Source: Clostridiaceae bacterium
Lineage (GTDB): Bacteria > Bacillota > Clostridia > Lachnospirales > Lachnospiraceae
Length of the DNA stretch: 64,000 nt
Direction: 5' to 3'
NCBI GenBank assembly: GCA_910574345.1
Contig: CAJSZV010000004.1
Span: forward strand, 124,001-188,000
Below are positions 42,508 to 50,682 of this stretch, in pieces; the stretch's first letter is position 1; each line of letters starts with the position of its first letter. The notes below the pieces were generated by a model. It saw nothing but the letters and a program-made list of their open reading frames with translations. It was not told the DNA's origin and made no database searches. A program made the position numbers and the translations under genes.

Positions 42508-42843
42508 TCAATGAGAAACACGGGACTGGGGCTCATCCTCCATGATGGTCTCAGGACGCTGATACATCACAGTCAGATAATGTCCTGTGTGAATGGTATC
42601 CTCCCCTATATGGTTCATCTGCTTCAGTCGATGGACATACTCGTCGATAGTAAGGTCAGTCCCTTCCGTGTAGGTCTCGGCAATACTCCAAAGAGTATCT
42701 CCGGGCTGAATCTGAATATAGGTATAGTAGGATATCATCTTGGGCCCCGGAGTTTCTTTTGCCAGAGCATTTATGAAAAAAAGACTAAAGAATGTGCAGC
42801 CTAACAGAGTACTTAACAGTATGTATACCAGAGACCTTTTCAT
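42508..42843 (-). CDS. LysM-domain SOS cell-division suppressor candidate (YneA-like)
   Basis: The start MKRSLVYILLSTLLGCTFFSLFFINALA gives an N-terminal membrane helix; a single LysM domain (YIQIQPGDTLWSIAETY, DEYVHRLKQMN, GHYLTV) follows. In Bacillus, YneA has the same layout, is encoded divergently from lexA, and halts septation during SOS. 111 aa. The perfect consensus promoter at 42940-42968 carries a LexA box in its spacer, so SOS induction is very likely. The start at 42843 follows GGGGAGGG. Confidence 0.85.
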   Translation of the reverse strand: MKRSLVYILLSTLLGCTFFSLFFINALAKETPGPKMISYYTYIQIQPGDTLWSIAETYTEGTDLTIDEYVHRLKQMNHIGEDTIHTGHYLTVMYQRPETIMEDEPQSRVSH

Positions 42844-42918
42844 AATACCCTCCCCACAGTAACCCTTCCGCATGTCTGAATGGTTACTTTTTCTATAATA
42901 GAAATGCGTTTCCGCCAA

Positions 42919-42930
42919 GAACATGTGTTC
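42919..42930. promoter_or_regulatory. LexA box 1
   Basis: gaacatgtgttc is a symmetrical match to the Gram-positive SOS box GAAC-N4-GTTC, close to the transcription start of the LysM gene. Confidence 0.8.
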
Positions 42931-42939
42931 TGTTTGATC

Positions 42940-42968
42940 ATTATAATACCAGAACACATGTTTGTCAA
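42940..42968 (-). promoter_or_regulatory. consensus sigma-A promoter of the LysM gene
   Basis: On the - strand TTGACA (42968-42963) and TATAAT (42945-42940) are spaced by 17 bp. Confidence 0.9.
42952..42964. promoter_or_regulatory. LexA box 2
   Basis: gaacacatgtttg matches the SOS box GAAC-N4-GTTYG and lies in the spacer of the LysM promoter. Confidence 0.8.
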
Positions 42969-42987
42969 TGCCTTTTTCATGTTTTTC

Positions 42988-43001
42988 CGAACAAAAGTTT
43001 G
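42988..43001. promoter_or_regulatory. LexA box 3
   Basis: cgaacaaaagtttg fully matches CGAAC-N4-GTTYG and overlaps the -35 of lexA, giving autoregulation. Confidence 0.85.
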
Positions 43002-43027
43002 CATTTTTCTTTCACATATGATACTAT
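42999..43027 (+). promoter_or_regulatory. lexA promoter
   Basis: TTGCAT (42999-43004) and TACTAT (43022-43027) are 17 bp apart. Confidence 0.75.
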
Positions 43028-43095
43028 ATATGGTAGAAAAGGCAACTGCTTCAGTCATTTACATACTATAAGTTCTATTTGGGAGGTTAAGATAT

Positions 43096-43710
43096 ATGGC
43101 ACAAGGAAAGATTTCACCAAAACAGCAGGAGATACTGGAATATATAAAAGAAACGATTCTGAAAAAAGGATATCCCCCGTCCGTGCGGGAGATCTGTGAA
43201 GCAGTTCATTTAAAGTCCACATCATCCGTTCATTCCCATCTGGAGACGCTGGAGCGAAACGGCTATATCCACAGAGATCCCACTAAGCCGCGGACCATTG
43301 AGATCATTGACGACTGCTTTAACTTGACAAGACGCGAACTGGTGAATGTTCCCATGGTCGGCACAGTCGCCGCCGGACAGCCGATTCTGGCGGAACAGAA
43401 TATCGAGAACTATTTTCCCATTCCCGTGGAACTTCTTCCCAACGAGCAGACCTTTATGCTTCGGGTAAAGGGAGAAAGCATGATCAATGCAGGGATTTTT
43501 GACGGAGACCAGATCATTGTCAAACAGCAGGAATACGCCCATAACGGGCAGATTGTTGTCGCTCTCGTCGAAGACTCCGCTACTGTAAAGAGATTTTATA
43601 AAGAGAATGGCCACTACCGTCTGCAGCCTGAGAATGATGCTCTGGAACCTATTATCGTAGATCAGGTTCAGATTCTTGGTGTGGTCATCGGACTCATCCG
43701 TATGATGTAA
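43096..43710 (+). CDS. lexA: SOS repressor LexA
   Basis: 204 aa. The N-terminal winged HTH (residues 1-65, KGYPPSVREICEAVHLKSTSSVHSHL) binds SOS boxes. The Ala93-Gly94 cleavage site (VAAGQP), Ser128 in KGESMINAG and Lys165 in TVKRFYKE form the self-cleavage machinery triggered by RecA. The divergent LysM gene and the three boxes are its immediate targets. GGGAGGTTAAGATAT precedes the ATG. Confidence 0.97.
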   Translation: MAQGKISPKQQEILEYIKETILKKGYPPSVREICEAVHLKSTSSVHSHLETLERNGYIHRDPTKPRTIEIIDDCFNLTRRELVNVPMVGTVAAGQPILAEQNIENYFPIPVELLPNEQTFMLRVKGESMINAGIFDGDQIIVKQQEYAHNGQIVVALVEDSATVKRFYKENGHYRLQPENDALEPIIVDQVQILGVVIGLIRMM

Positions 43711-43716
43711 TTCATT

Positions 43717-43759
43717 ACGGGATCAGTTTACATAAAATAATTATGTAAACTGATCCCGT
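43717..43759 (+). terminator. lexA terminator
   Basis: acgggatcagtttacat (43717-43733) pairs perfectly with atgtaaactgatcccgt (43743-43759), 17 bp, followed by a T-rich tract. Confidence 0.9.
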
Positions 43760-43869
43760 TTCTTTCATTCAATACTGCAATCCGCCGGGTGATTGATGTT
43801 ATATAATGTCCTTATGACATACTTGCATATCGTGAAATATGTCTGTACACTGCCCATTTATCAGGGATT

Positions 43870-43914
43870 GTCAGCACGCACAAGAATGAATGATTCATTT
43901 TTGTGCGTGCTGAC
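43870..43914. repeat. 22-bp inverted repeat, stand-alone palindrome
   Basis: The left arm begins gtcagcacgcacaagaat and the right arm ends ttgtgcgtgctgac; 21 of 22 positions pair and the remaining one can be G-U. One base separates the arms. There is no T tract on either side, so it is not a simple terminator. It may be a REP/MITE-like relic or a structured RNA end. Confidence 0.5.
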
Positions 43915-43944
43915 AGATATATATAACCTGCCACGCAATAGGAT

Positions 43945-43981
43945 ATAAAAAAGCGGAATCACTTTACATGAGAATTCCGCT
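43945..43981 (-). terminator. terminator of the rplU-rsfS operon
   Basis: On the - strand agcggaat (43981-43974) pairs with attccgct (43959-43952), followed by six T residues. Confidence 0.75.
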
Positions 43982-44042
43982 CTTATAGTTTCTTTATATT
44001 CAGTAAACACAGCTGCACTCTGACATGCCTGTACAGCGGTTT

Positions 44043-44396
44043 CTATAACAGTTCTCCTTCATCCAGAAGTTTTCCATCTCTCCAGATCCGCTCTAAATCA
44101 TAGAACAGACGGTCCTCTCTGGAGAATGCATGAACGATGATATCGCCATAATCCATAAGCACCCATCCGCCGGAACCGTTTCCTTCGATCTGGCGGCATT
44201 CATACCCTGCTTTTCCCATGACTTCTTCCACATTGTCAACCATGGCCTGTACCTGGTTGGGATTGGAGCCGTCGGCGATAAGAAAATAATCAGCGATCAC
44301 TGTTACTTCCCGTATATCAATGATCTTGATATCCTGTCCCTTCTTATCTTCCAAAGCCTTTTTTGCAAGTTTTACCATTTCCAAAGAATTTGACAT
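44043..44396 (-). CDS. rsfS: ribosomal silencing factor RsfS
   Basis: The 117-aa product matches the RsfS/YbeB/YqeL family: KALEDKKGQDIKIIDIREVTVIADYFLIADGSN and VLMDYGDIIVHAFSREDRLFYDLERIW. It binds L14 and blocks subunit joining under starvation. Its ATG overlaps the yqeK stop by one base. Last gene of the operon. Confidence 0.95.
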   Translation of the reverse strand: MSNSLEMVKLAKKALEDKKGQDIKIIDIREVTVIADYFLIADGSNPNQVQAMVDNVEEVMGKAGYECRQIEGNGSGGWVLMDYGDIIVHAFSREDRLFYDLERIWRDGKLLDEGELL

Positions 44397-45013
44397 TATT
44401 GTTCCTCCTCTCCTGCCGTATGGGCGGCACTGCCTTTTTGCGCCCGCTCATTATCATAATATGCAAATGCCTCTGCTGTCGCGGAATCCACACTGCTTCC
44501 CTTTTGCTCCAGATAATCGAGAGTACCTTTCATTATCTGGTAAAGAGCTTCATCTAAATCCTCAAAAGCCAGTTTTCTCATGGCCTGAAGGTTTCTGGCT
44601 TTCTCTCTTCTGGCTTCAATGTAATCGGCCACATATAAGATCTTGTCCAGAGTCTGCATTTCTTTTTTCCCTGTGGTGTGGCAGGCGATGGCATCCAGAA
44701 TCTCCGGATCCTCGATTCCGTAGCGCTTTTTTGCCAGCCACGCTCCATATTTGGCGTGAAGTACAGCAGGAGCCGTCCGCTCTGCTTCCGTGACAGGAAT
44801 TTTATGCTTTTCACAAAAGTTTAAGATCTCTTTATCCGTATAACCTTTCGCACAGTCATGCATAAGTCCTGCAAGTTCGGCCTTGTCCATGGGATATTCA
44901 TACCTCATGGCAAGACAGGCGCAGGTAAAAGAAACACTTAATGAATGCTCGTAGCGAGAAGGATTTAATTTGGCTTTTAGTTTTTTTCTCAGCTTCAATA
45001 TACGAGAATCCAT
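44396..45013 (-). CDS. yqeK: HD-domain hydrolase YqeK (Ap4A hydrolase)
   Basis: 205 aa, with HD motifs RYEHSLSVSFTCACLA, LMHDCAKGY and AIACHTTGKKEM, characteristic of symmetrical diadenosine tetraphosphatases of the YqeK type. The C-terminal 20 residues are Glu/Ala-rich. It lies between nadD and rsfS, the conserved order. Confidence 0.93.
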   Translation of the reverse strand: MDSRILKLRKKLKAKLNPSRYEHSLSVSFTCACLAMRYEYPMDKAELAGLMHDCAKGYTDKEILNFCEKHKIPVTEAERTAPAVLHAKYGAWLAKKRYGIEDPEILDAIACHTTGKKEMQTLDKILYVADYIEARREKARNLQAMRKLAFEDLDEALYQIMKGTLDYLEQKGSSVDSATAEAFAYYDNERAQKGSAAHTAGEEEQ

Positions 45014-45025
45014 GACACAGCCCCC

Positions 45026-45685
45026 TTAACCAATTGTTATATTTCGATTTTTCCCCTTGCATTTCTGCAGGGTGTCTGGCTCCCGATACAGACAGTGGCT
45101 GCGAATATACTGCCCTACTCCTTTGGGCACACAGTCATCTGCAAAAAGTCCCTTTCCGACAGCCTGGCGGATCTCCTCGGAAGAGATATTGATTTCCCGG
45201 CAATGAAGTATCTGAATTCTGGCGCCGTACCGGTCTGTCAGATAGTCAATCTGTTTTTTCATGACAGGGTGTTCCTTGTCATATTCCCGGCTTGCTACAA
45301 GAATGGGTACGCTTGCCAGAACTTCCGCCGGATGATACCAGCTTTCCATCTCATAGAGAGAATCCGCACCGATAATATAGGAAAACTCATGCTGCGGGTA
45401 AGCCTCTTTTAGAAGCTTCATGGTCTGGGCAGTATACGTATTGCCCTCCCGCGACACCTCAAAATCAGAAAAGACGAATCCTTTTTGCCCTTCTATGGCC
45501 AGTTTTACCATAGCGCACCGGTCTTCCATTCTGCTGACATGCCGGTCTTTTTTGTGGGGAGGCTGCCCGGAAGGCATGAACCAGACAAAGTCCAATCCAT
45601 ATTCCTCATAGGCCTGCCGCCCCAGCAGCAGATGGCCGTTATGGATAGGATCAAAGGTGCCTCCCATAATTCCGATCTTTGCCAT
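45026..45685 (-). CDS. nadD: nicotinate-nucleotide adenylyltransferase
   Basis: The start MAKIGIMGGTFDPIHNGHL (45685) contains the nucleotidyltransferase motif at residues 8-19; SGQPPHK and INISSEEIRQAVGKG are further family motifs. It makes NaAD from nicotinate mononucleotide and ATP. 219 aa with a few basic residues added at the end. GGGGGAAT precedes the ATG; the longer frame to 45724 has no support. Confidence 0.95.
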   Translation of the reverse strand: MAKIGIMGGTFDPIHNGHLLLGRQAYEEYGLDFVWFMPSGQPPHKKDRHVSRMEDRCAMVKLAIEGQKGFVFSDFEVSREGNTYTAQTMKLLKEAYPQHEFSYIIGADSLYEMESWYHPAEVLASVPILVASREYDKEHPVMKKQIDYLTDRYGARIQILHCREINISSEEIRQAVGKGLFADDCVPKGVGQYIRSHCLYREPDTLQKCKGKNRNITIG

Positions 45686-45736
45686 ATATGCAATTCCCCC
45701 TGCCTTCCTTACAGGAACAGGCACATACCGCTCTTC

Positions 45737-46030
45737 CTAAGGAAGGGTGATCTTCCTCTTTTTTTCATCCTTTGCCTGTTTGTAAAGGACTATTTTCTTT
45801 CCGATAACCTGAACGACTTCGGAATTGGTTCTTTCCGCCAGAGTCTGGCCCAGTTCTCTGCTGTCATCCAGACAGTTTTTTAAAACGCTGACCTTGATCA
45901 GCTCTCTGGCATCCAAAGCCTCCCTCACTGCATTGGTGAGTTCCGGAGTCAGACTGGATTTGCCGATCTGAAAGATAGGTTCCATAGTCATGGCAAGACC
46001 TTTCAGATAAGCGCGCTGCTTTGTCGTCAT
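45737..46030 (-). CDS. yhbY: YhbY family RNA-binding (CRM) protein
   Basis: 97 aa. The CRM domain is seen as MTTKQRAYLKGLAMTMEPIFQIGKSSLTPEL with the GxxG-like IGKS loop and IKVSVLKNC, LGQTLAERTNSEVVQVIGKKIVLYK. It associates with pre-50S particles. It lies between obgE and nadD, as in other Firmicutes. Confidence 0.93.
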   Translation of the reverse strand: MTTKQRAYLKGLAMTMEPIFQIGKSSLTPELTNAVREALDARELIKVSVLKNCLDDSRELGQTLAERTNSEVVQVIGKKIVLYKQAKDEKKRKITLP

Positions 46031-46062
46031 ATTAGCCCCTTTCGGACAATTTGTCCATATCT

Positions 46063-47349
46063 TTACTTATAATAATCAAAAACCAGACCGTACATGCGGA
46101 CCGTATCGCCCTCTTCAATTCCGGCTTTTTCTAATTCCTCTAAAATTCCGGAGTCTTTCAGGAAGTTTTGGAAAAATACAAATCCCTTTTCCGACTCCAG
46201 ATTGGTGTATCCCAGCATCTTTTCAATTCTTGGGCCTTCCACTATATATTCCCCGTCCTCCCCGCGCTCTACTGTATAAGGAAGATTCATGCCTGCCTGG
46301 AGAGACGACGGATCAAACTCTTTTTCAAAGATAACCGGCTTGGTGTCCAAACCTTTCAAAATATCATAAACTCCAAAGAGCAGTTCTTTCACCCCTTGTC
46401 CGCTTACAGCGGATATGGGATATACTTTTATTCCCTCCGGTTCAAAAGCCTGACGAATTCTGGCAACGGGATCTTCTCCGTCTCCGTAAATAGCGTCGGT
46501 CTTGTTGGCGGCGATGACCTGGGGGCGCTGTTTCAGCTCCTGATTGTAGGCCCATAACTCCTCATTGATGGTGCGGATATCTTCCACCGGGTCCCGCCCT
46601 TCTGTGGAAGCGGCATCTACCACATGAATCAACACCTTTGTCCGCTCAATATGGCGCAGGAAATCATGGCCCAATCCTACGCCCTGGGATGCGCCTTCGA
46701 TCAGTCCCGGAATGTCCGCCATGACAAATCCTGCGCTGTCGCCTAAGTCGACAACTCCCAGATGGGGGTCCAGGGTGGTGAAATGGTAATTGGCAATCTT
46801 AGGCCGGGCATTGCTGACTCTGGACAGCAACGTGGACTTGCCTACGTTGGGAAAGCCTACCAGTCCCACATCCGCTATGACCTTAAGTTCCAGCATTACC
46901 CACAGCTCCTGTCCCTCCTGCCCGGGCTGGGCATACTTAGGAGCCTGCATGGTGGATGTGGCATAATGCATATTGCCAAGACCTCCTTTGCCGCCTTTTA
47001 AGATCACTTCTCTCCTGTTTTCTCCGGACATATCCGCTATGACTTTTCCGCTTTCAAAGTCTTTGATTACGGTTCCTTCCGGAACCTTGATTACCAGATC
47101 TTTGGCACTGGCGCCGTGACACCTTTTTTTGCCTCCGGGCTCCCCGTTTTTTGCCACATATTTACGAACCTGACGAAAATCCACCAGGGTGTTCAATCCC
47201 TCGTCAACCTCAAAGATGATGTCGCCGCCTCTGCCGCCGTCTCCGCCGTCAGGCCCTCCGGCGGGAACATACAGCTCTCTCCTGAAACTCACATGGCCGT
47301 CTCCGCCTTTCCCGGACTTTATAAATACTTTTGCACGATCTGCAAACAT
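46063..47349 (-). CDS. obgE: GTPase ObgE/CgtA
   Basis: 428 aa with the glycine-rich Obg domain (1-158), G domain with GFPNVGKST, DIPGLIEGA, NKTD, and a C-terminal OCT domain ending in MYGLVFDYYK. It acts in 50S maturation and growth control. A hairpin at 47427-47452 separates it from rpmA, but no strong T tract follows, so partial read-through is expected. A second site upstream is AGGAGTGACCA. Confidence 0.96.
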   Translation of the reverse strand: MFADRAKVFIKSGKGGDGHVSFRRELYVPAGGPDGGDGGRGGDIIFEVDEGLNTLVDFRQVRKYVAKNGEPGGKKRCHGASAKDLVIKVPEGTVIKDFESGKVIADMSGENRREVILKGGKGGLGNMHYATSTMQAPKYAQPGQEGQELWVMLELKVIADVGLVGFPNVGKSTLLSRVSNARPKIANYHFTTLDPHLGVVDLGDSAGFVMADIPGLIEGASQGVGLGHDFLRHIERTKVLIHVVDAASTEGRDPVEDIRTINEELWAYNQELKQRPQVIAANKTDAIYGDGEDPVARIRQAFEPEGIKVYPISAVSGQGVKELLFGVYDILKGLDTKPVIFEKEFDPSSLQAGMNLPYTVERGEDGEYIVEGPRIEKMLGYTNLESEKGFVFFQNFLKDSGILEELEKAGIEEGDTVRMYGLVFDYYK

Positions 47350-47426
47350 TGGTCACTCCTATTATAATTTTGCGGGTCCCAAAGCCATACATGACCTTTG
47401 ACCCCGGCTTCATTAAAACGAATGGC

Positions 47427-47453
47427 TTCATACGGTATATGTATGAAGCCATC
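47427..47453 (-). other. hairpin between rpmA and obgE
   Basis: ggcttcata and tatgaagcc flank a 9-nt loop; only a short T stretch follows on the - strand, so it may attenuate rather than end transcription. Confidence 0.5.
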
Positions 47454-47457
47454 AAGA

Positions 47458-47751
47458 TTACTCGCTGATTGTTCTGGGGTATACAGAAACCTGCTTTTTG
47501 TCTCTGCCCTTTCTCTCAAATCTCACAATGCCGTCTGCTTTGGCAAATAAGGTATCGTCACCGCCGCGACCTACATTCACACCTGGGTGAATCTTGGTTC
47601 CGCGCTGTCTGTACAGAATGTTGCCGGCCAGTACGAACTGTCCGTCTGCTCTCTTGGCGCCAAGTCTCTTAGACTCGGAGTCTCTGCCGTTCTTGGTAGA
47701 GCCAACACCTTTCTTATGAGCGAATAACTGAAGGTTCATCTTAAACATCAT
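47458..47751 (-). CDS. rpmA: 50S ribosomal protein L27 with Prp-cleaved N-terminal extension
   Basis: The 97-aa product starts [25 protein letters not shown]. The FNLQLFA-like extension before HKKG is the Firmicutes form cut by the Prp protease so that the mature tail can reach the peptidyl-transferase centre. prp is directly upstream in the same operon. AGGAGG is 5 nt before the first ATG. Confidence 0.96.
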   Translation of the reverse strand: MMFKMNLQLFAHKKGVGSTKNGRDSESKRLGAKRADGQFVLAGNILYRQRGTKIHPGVNVGRGGDDTLFAKADGIVRFERKGRDKKQVSVYPRTISE

Positions 47752-48090
47752 TTACACCTCCTTAAAGCAAATTTTTATATAGGGTTCTCCATAGGATTCC
47801 TCAATATCCAGAAGACCAAATAGAAAGGAATTCATAAGAAGTTGTGATTCTGAACTTATGTCGGATGTAAAACGGAAAGAGAAATACCCTCTCTCTTCGT
47901 CTTCATCAGCCTCAAACTCATCTCCCGTAAAATGTTCCACGGAATTGGCCATGTTAAGGGTCAAGGCAGACACAGCGGCACAAACAAGCTCCTGGCCTTC
48001 CTGATGATCCTCCGCCAACCCGGCATGACCTGTCATGCTGATGCCGATATACCGGTGTTCTGAATCTGTCAATACTGTCACACAGATCAT
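47752..48090 (-). CDS. prp: ribosomal-processing cysteine protease Prp
   Basis: 112 aa from the ATG at 48090, one base after rplU stops. His22 (MTGHAG) and Cys37 (LVCAAVSAL) are the catalytic pair. It trims the L27 N-terminus. No clear ribosome-binding site is present, suggesting coupling to rplU translation. The longer frame lies inside rplU. Confidence 0.93.
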   Translation of the reverse strand: MICVTVLTDSEHRYIGISMTGHAGLAEDHQEGQELVCAAVSALTLNMANSVEHFTGDEFEADEDEERGYFSFRFTSDISSESQLLMNSFLFGLLDIEESYGEPYIKICFKEV

Positions 48091-48091
48091 A

Positions 48092-48400
48092 TTAAGCGTT
48101 GATCTTGTCGATCTTAACCTGAGTAAAGAGCTGTCTGTGACCATTCTTCTTGTGATAGCCAGTCTTCCTCTTATACTTATATACGATCACTTTCTTACCC
48201 TTGCCTTCTTTCACAACGGTCGCTGTTACAGTCGCGCCCTCTACCGTAGGACATCCGATGGCTAACTCTCCGTTGTTCACTGCAAGTACCTGGTCAAAAG
48301 TAACTGTCTCTCCAGCTTCAACACCAAGCTTCTCAACCTTAATGATATCGCCTTCTGCGACTTTGTACTGCTTTCCACCTGTTGCAATAATCGCGTACAT
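48092..48400 (-). CDS. rplU: 50S ribosomal protein L21
   Basis: 102 aa starting [18 protein letters not shown], the L21 signature, ending [32 protein letters not shown] precedes the ATG at 48400. It is the first gene of the operon, preceded by a structured leader. Confidence 0.97.
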   Translation of the reverse strand: MYAIIATGGKQYKVAEGDIIKVEKLGVEAGETVTFDQVLAVNNGELAIGCPTVEGATVTATVVKEGKGKKVIVYKYKRKTGYHKKNGHRQLFTQVKIDKINA

Positions 48401-48511
48401 ATGGCACCTCCTATTATCATTACTCGCCAACTGCGGTGTTCCCTAAGGAAACTTTGAACCTCACTGTGCGGCATACCTTGATATATTAACATCAATGGAT
48501 AGAATTGTCAA
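48401..48511 (-). promoter_or_regulatory. rplU promoter and candidate L21 leader RNA
   Basis: On the - strand TTGACA (48511-48506) and TAATAT (48488-48483) are 17 bp apart. The transcript leader of about 70 nt has a short stem and ggttc/gaac-type pairs and lies where Firmicutes carry the autoregulatory L21 leader. The exact match to that RNA family is inferred from location only. Confidence 0.6.
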
Positions 48512-48699
48512 CCGGATTTTCCTGCTTTTTGCCGCTTTTTCTATCCATATGTTACTTTTCACGGAAGGGGGTATCTTCTGTCCGTTGAAAGCGGACAAAA
48601 GCCGGGGCGTTCGCCCGATGGGAAAAACGGATAAAATCAGTCTTACAAGCATGCTTAATGCCTGTTTTTATCCGTTTTTCCCGCCTGTGAACCTCCATA
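48512..48699. other. gene-free region with terminator hairpins
   Basis: No gene is seen. gggaaaaacggataaaa (48620-48636) pairs with ttttatccgtttttccc (48666-48682), 17 bp, and aagcatgctt sits in the loop. A second small stem (gtccg/cggac) is at 48580-48596. The large hairpin is the likely terminator of the flavoprotein gene ending at 48700. Confidence 0.6.
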
Positions 48700-50496
48700 T
48701 TATTTGAGATTCGCAGCCGCCTGCTCGCCGGCCACACGGCCAAATGCCACAGACTGGGAATAGCCGCCGGACTGCCATGTCACTTCACCGGCAGCATAGA
48801 GACCATCTACTACGCTTCCGTCCTCATACAGTACCTGGGCATTTTCATTACAGGAAACACCGCCCTTGGTCATATGGTTGGCGGCTTCGATGCGCACGCC
48901 ATAGTAGGGACCCTCGGCATCCAGAGGACGGGCAGCCACTGCCTCAAGAAGTTCGTCTTCCGTGCCGGCCTCCGCAGCCATGTTAAAGTCGGAAACGGTC
49001 TTCTCAAGACCTTCTGCATCAATTCCCAAAGCTTCTGCCAGTTCTGCAAGAGTTGCGCCTTCTGAGTAGTATCCAAGGCCCACATGCTTGCGGATTCGGT
49101 AGAAGGAATCATATCCGGTCTTGTCCGTGATGGAATATACAGCGCCGTCAGGCTGTGCCTGAATGGTAGTTCCCAGATTCAGACCGCCTGCATTCTCGGA
49201 GATGAAACGGGCGCCTTCTTTATTCACAAGAAGACTTAAGTCAGCGCCTCCCGTTAGATCTCTGCGGGGAACGATGATGTTGGGGAATACTCTCACATTA
49301 TCCATCTGCTCCAGCTTAAAACCGTTTTTCTCAAATACTTTTACAAAATCACCTGTGGTTCCCATCTGATTAGAAGTGTTGAGCGCCTCGAATCCGGGAG
49401 CATATTCAGCCAGCAGCTCTTTGCTGCTGCAGAATCCGCCTGTGGCGATAATGGTATACTGGGCCTTAATATTGTAGCTTTCATTGTCGTTATTCTCCAC
49501 ACTGACACCTGTGCAGCGGTTATCTTCCATGATCAGGTCAACACCTTTGGTGCCTGTACGGATATCAATATCCAGTTCTCTGGCACACTCTTCCATTCCG
49601 GCCTGAATCACTTCGCCTGCATACTGGTCTTCTTTCGCCATGTGGTTCATAGCGCCGTAGTTATAGTCAAGTTCCACGCCCATGTCGCGAAGCCATGCGT
49701 CCAGAACGTTCTCCTGCTCTGCCCATACCTTTACGCGCTCCTCACTGTCTCCGGCTGTGGACTTGGCTTCTATAAAGTTCTCTACCTGATTAACCGTCCA
49801 TTTCTCATTGCCTGCAGCCTTCTGAGCCTCGGAATTAATCAGATCATAAAAGTTCATGTCAAATTTACCGTTGCCGCTTAATATATCCATCTTCTCGACT
49901 ACCAGAACATGGGCGTTCTTGTTGGCCTGCTTTGCGGTAATGGCTGCTGCAAGACCTGAAGGGCCTCCGCCTACCACCACAATATCAGCGGTCACATCAT
50001 CCAGCGTCTTGGCTTCCTTCTCTGGACCGGCAGTCGTCATGGATATCTTCTCGGTCTCCATTCCGGCCTGAGTCATAGCGTCAGCAACAGCCGCCTTGAC
50101 TGCATAGGAAGAAAAAGTTGCAGCGGTTACACTGTCCACCACAGGAGAGTTGGCCTCAAGAATCCGCTCCCGAATCACAGGAAAGGCACGATCCATAACC
50201 ACATTCGTCTCATGGTGATCGCCCAGTTCCAGTTCGGTGATGCTATCCCCGTCAATGGTTACTTTCAGATTCAGTTCTCCGCCGTAACCGCTTCCTTTTG
50301 CATCATAGGTTACAGGGCCTTCCGCTTTCGTTTCTGCCTTTGTAGTCTCTGCCTCTGCTGCAGGCGCCTGGGTAGCGGCGGCGGCCGTGGTCTCCGGTGC
50401 GGCTGTGGTCTCCGGGTTTCCGGAACCAGAGCATGCAGCCAGGCTTAAAGCTGCCACAGATGCTGCCATAACATGGAATAACTTTGTCTTTTTCAT
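48700..50496 (-). CDS. flavinylated FAD-dependent lipoprotein reductase (fumarate/urocanate reductase-like)
   Basis: 598 aa. The signal peptide ends in the lipobox LAAC with Cys22, so the protein is anchored outside the membrane. A Thr/Ala-rich linker (30-60) leads to an FMN-binding domain whose VDSVTAATFSS (T124-A-A-T127) matches the ApbE flavinylation motif. The FAD domain begins DIVVVGGGPSGLAAA (171-185) and closes with DGLYAAGEVTWQSGG. It probably reduces an unsaturated acid as respiratory electron sink. HMTKGGV stands where some relatives have HTMGG, so the substrate is uncertain. It has its own promoter. Confidence 0.85.
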   Translation of the reverse strand: MKKTKLFHVMAASVAALSLAACSGSGNPETTAAPETTAAAATQAPAAEAETTKAETKAEGPVTYDAKGSGYGGELNLKVTIDGDSITELELGDHHETNVVMDRAFPVIRERILEANSPVVDSVTAATFSSYAVKAAVADAMTQAGMETEKISMTTAGPEKEAKTLDDVTADIVVVGGGPSGLAAAITAKQANKNAHVLVVEKMDILSGNGKFDMNFYDLINSEAQKAAGNEKWTVNQVENFIEAKSTAGDSEERVKVWAEQENVLDAWLRDMGVELDYNYGAMNHMAKEDQYAGEVIQAGMEECARELDIDIRTGTKGVDLIMEDNRCTGVSVENNDNESYNIKAQYTIIATGGFCSSKELLAEYAPGFEALNTSNQMGTTGDFVKVFEKNGFKLEQMDNVRVFPNIIVPRRDLTGGADLSLLVNKEGARFISENAGGLNLGTTIQAQPDGAVYSITDKTGYDSFYRIRKHVGLGYYSEGATLAELAEALGIDAEGLEKTVSDFNMAAEAGTEDELLEAVAARPLDAEGPYYGVRIEAANHMTKGGVSCNENAQVLYEDGSVVDGLYAAGEVTWQSGGYSQSVAFGRVAGEQAAANLK

Positions 50497-50552
50497 AATG
50501 CCTCCTCAAAGTGTTTTCATTATCAAACTGTCCCTTATCAGCTTGCAGCATT

Positions 50553-50593
50553 ATTATAACTGGATAAGTTCGACTTTGTCAATCCTTTGACAA
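50553..50593 (-). promoter_or_regulatory. flavoprotein promoter with overlapping palindrome
   Basis: On the - strand TTGACA (50582-50577) and TATAAT (50558-50553) are 18 bp apart. ttgtcaa and ttgacaa around tcct (50576-50593) form a palindrome that covers the -35, a likely operator. Confidence 0.65.
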
Positions 50594-50682
50594 TGTGGTT
50601 TATCCCCAGGAAAATCAAAGCAGGCGTCCTGTTCCCGGCTTTCAAAAAGGAAGCTTATGAAAAAAGGGATGCATCTTTCAGG

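Larger units (their letters stand above)
43711..44042. other. gene-free region with two hairpins and a terminator
   Basis: No gene is seen. It contains the lexA terminator at 43717-43759, a 22-bp near-perfect inverted repeat at 43870-43914, and the terminator of the opposite rplU-rsfS operon at 43945-43981. Confidence 0.7.
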
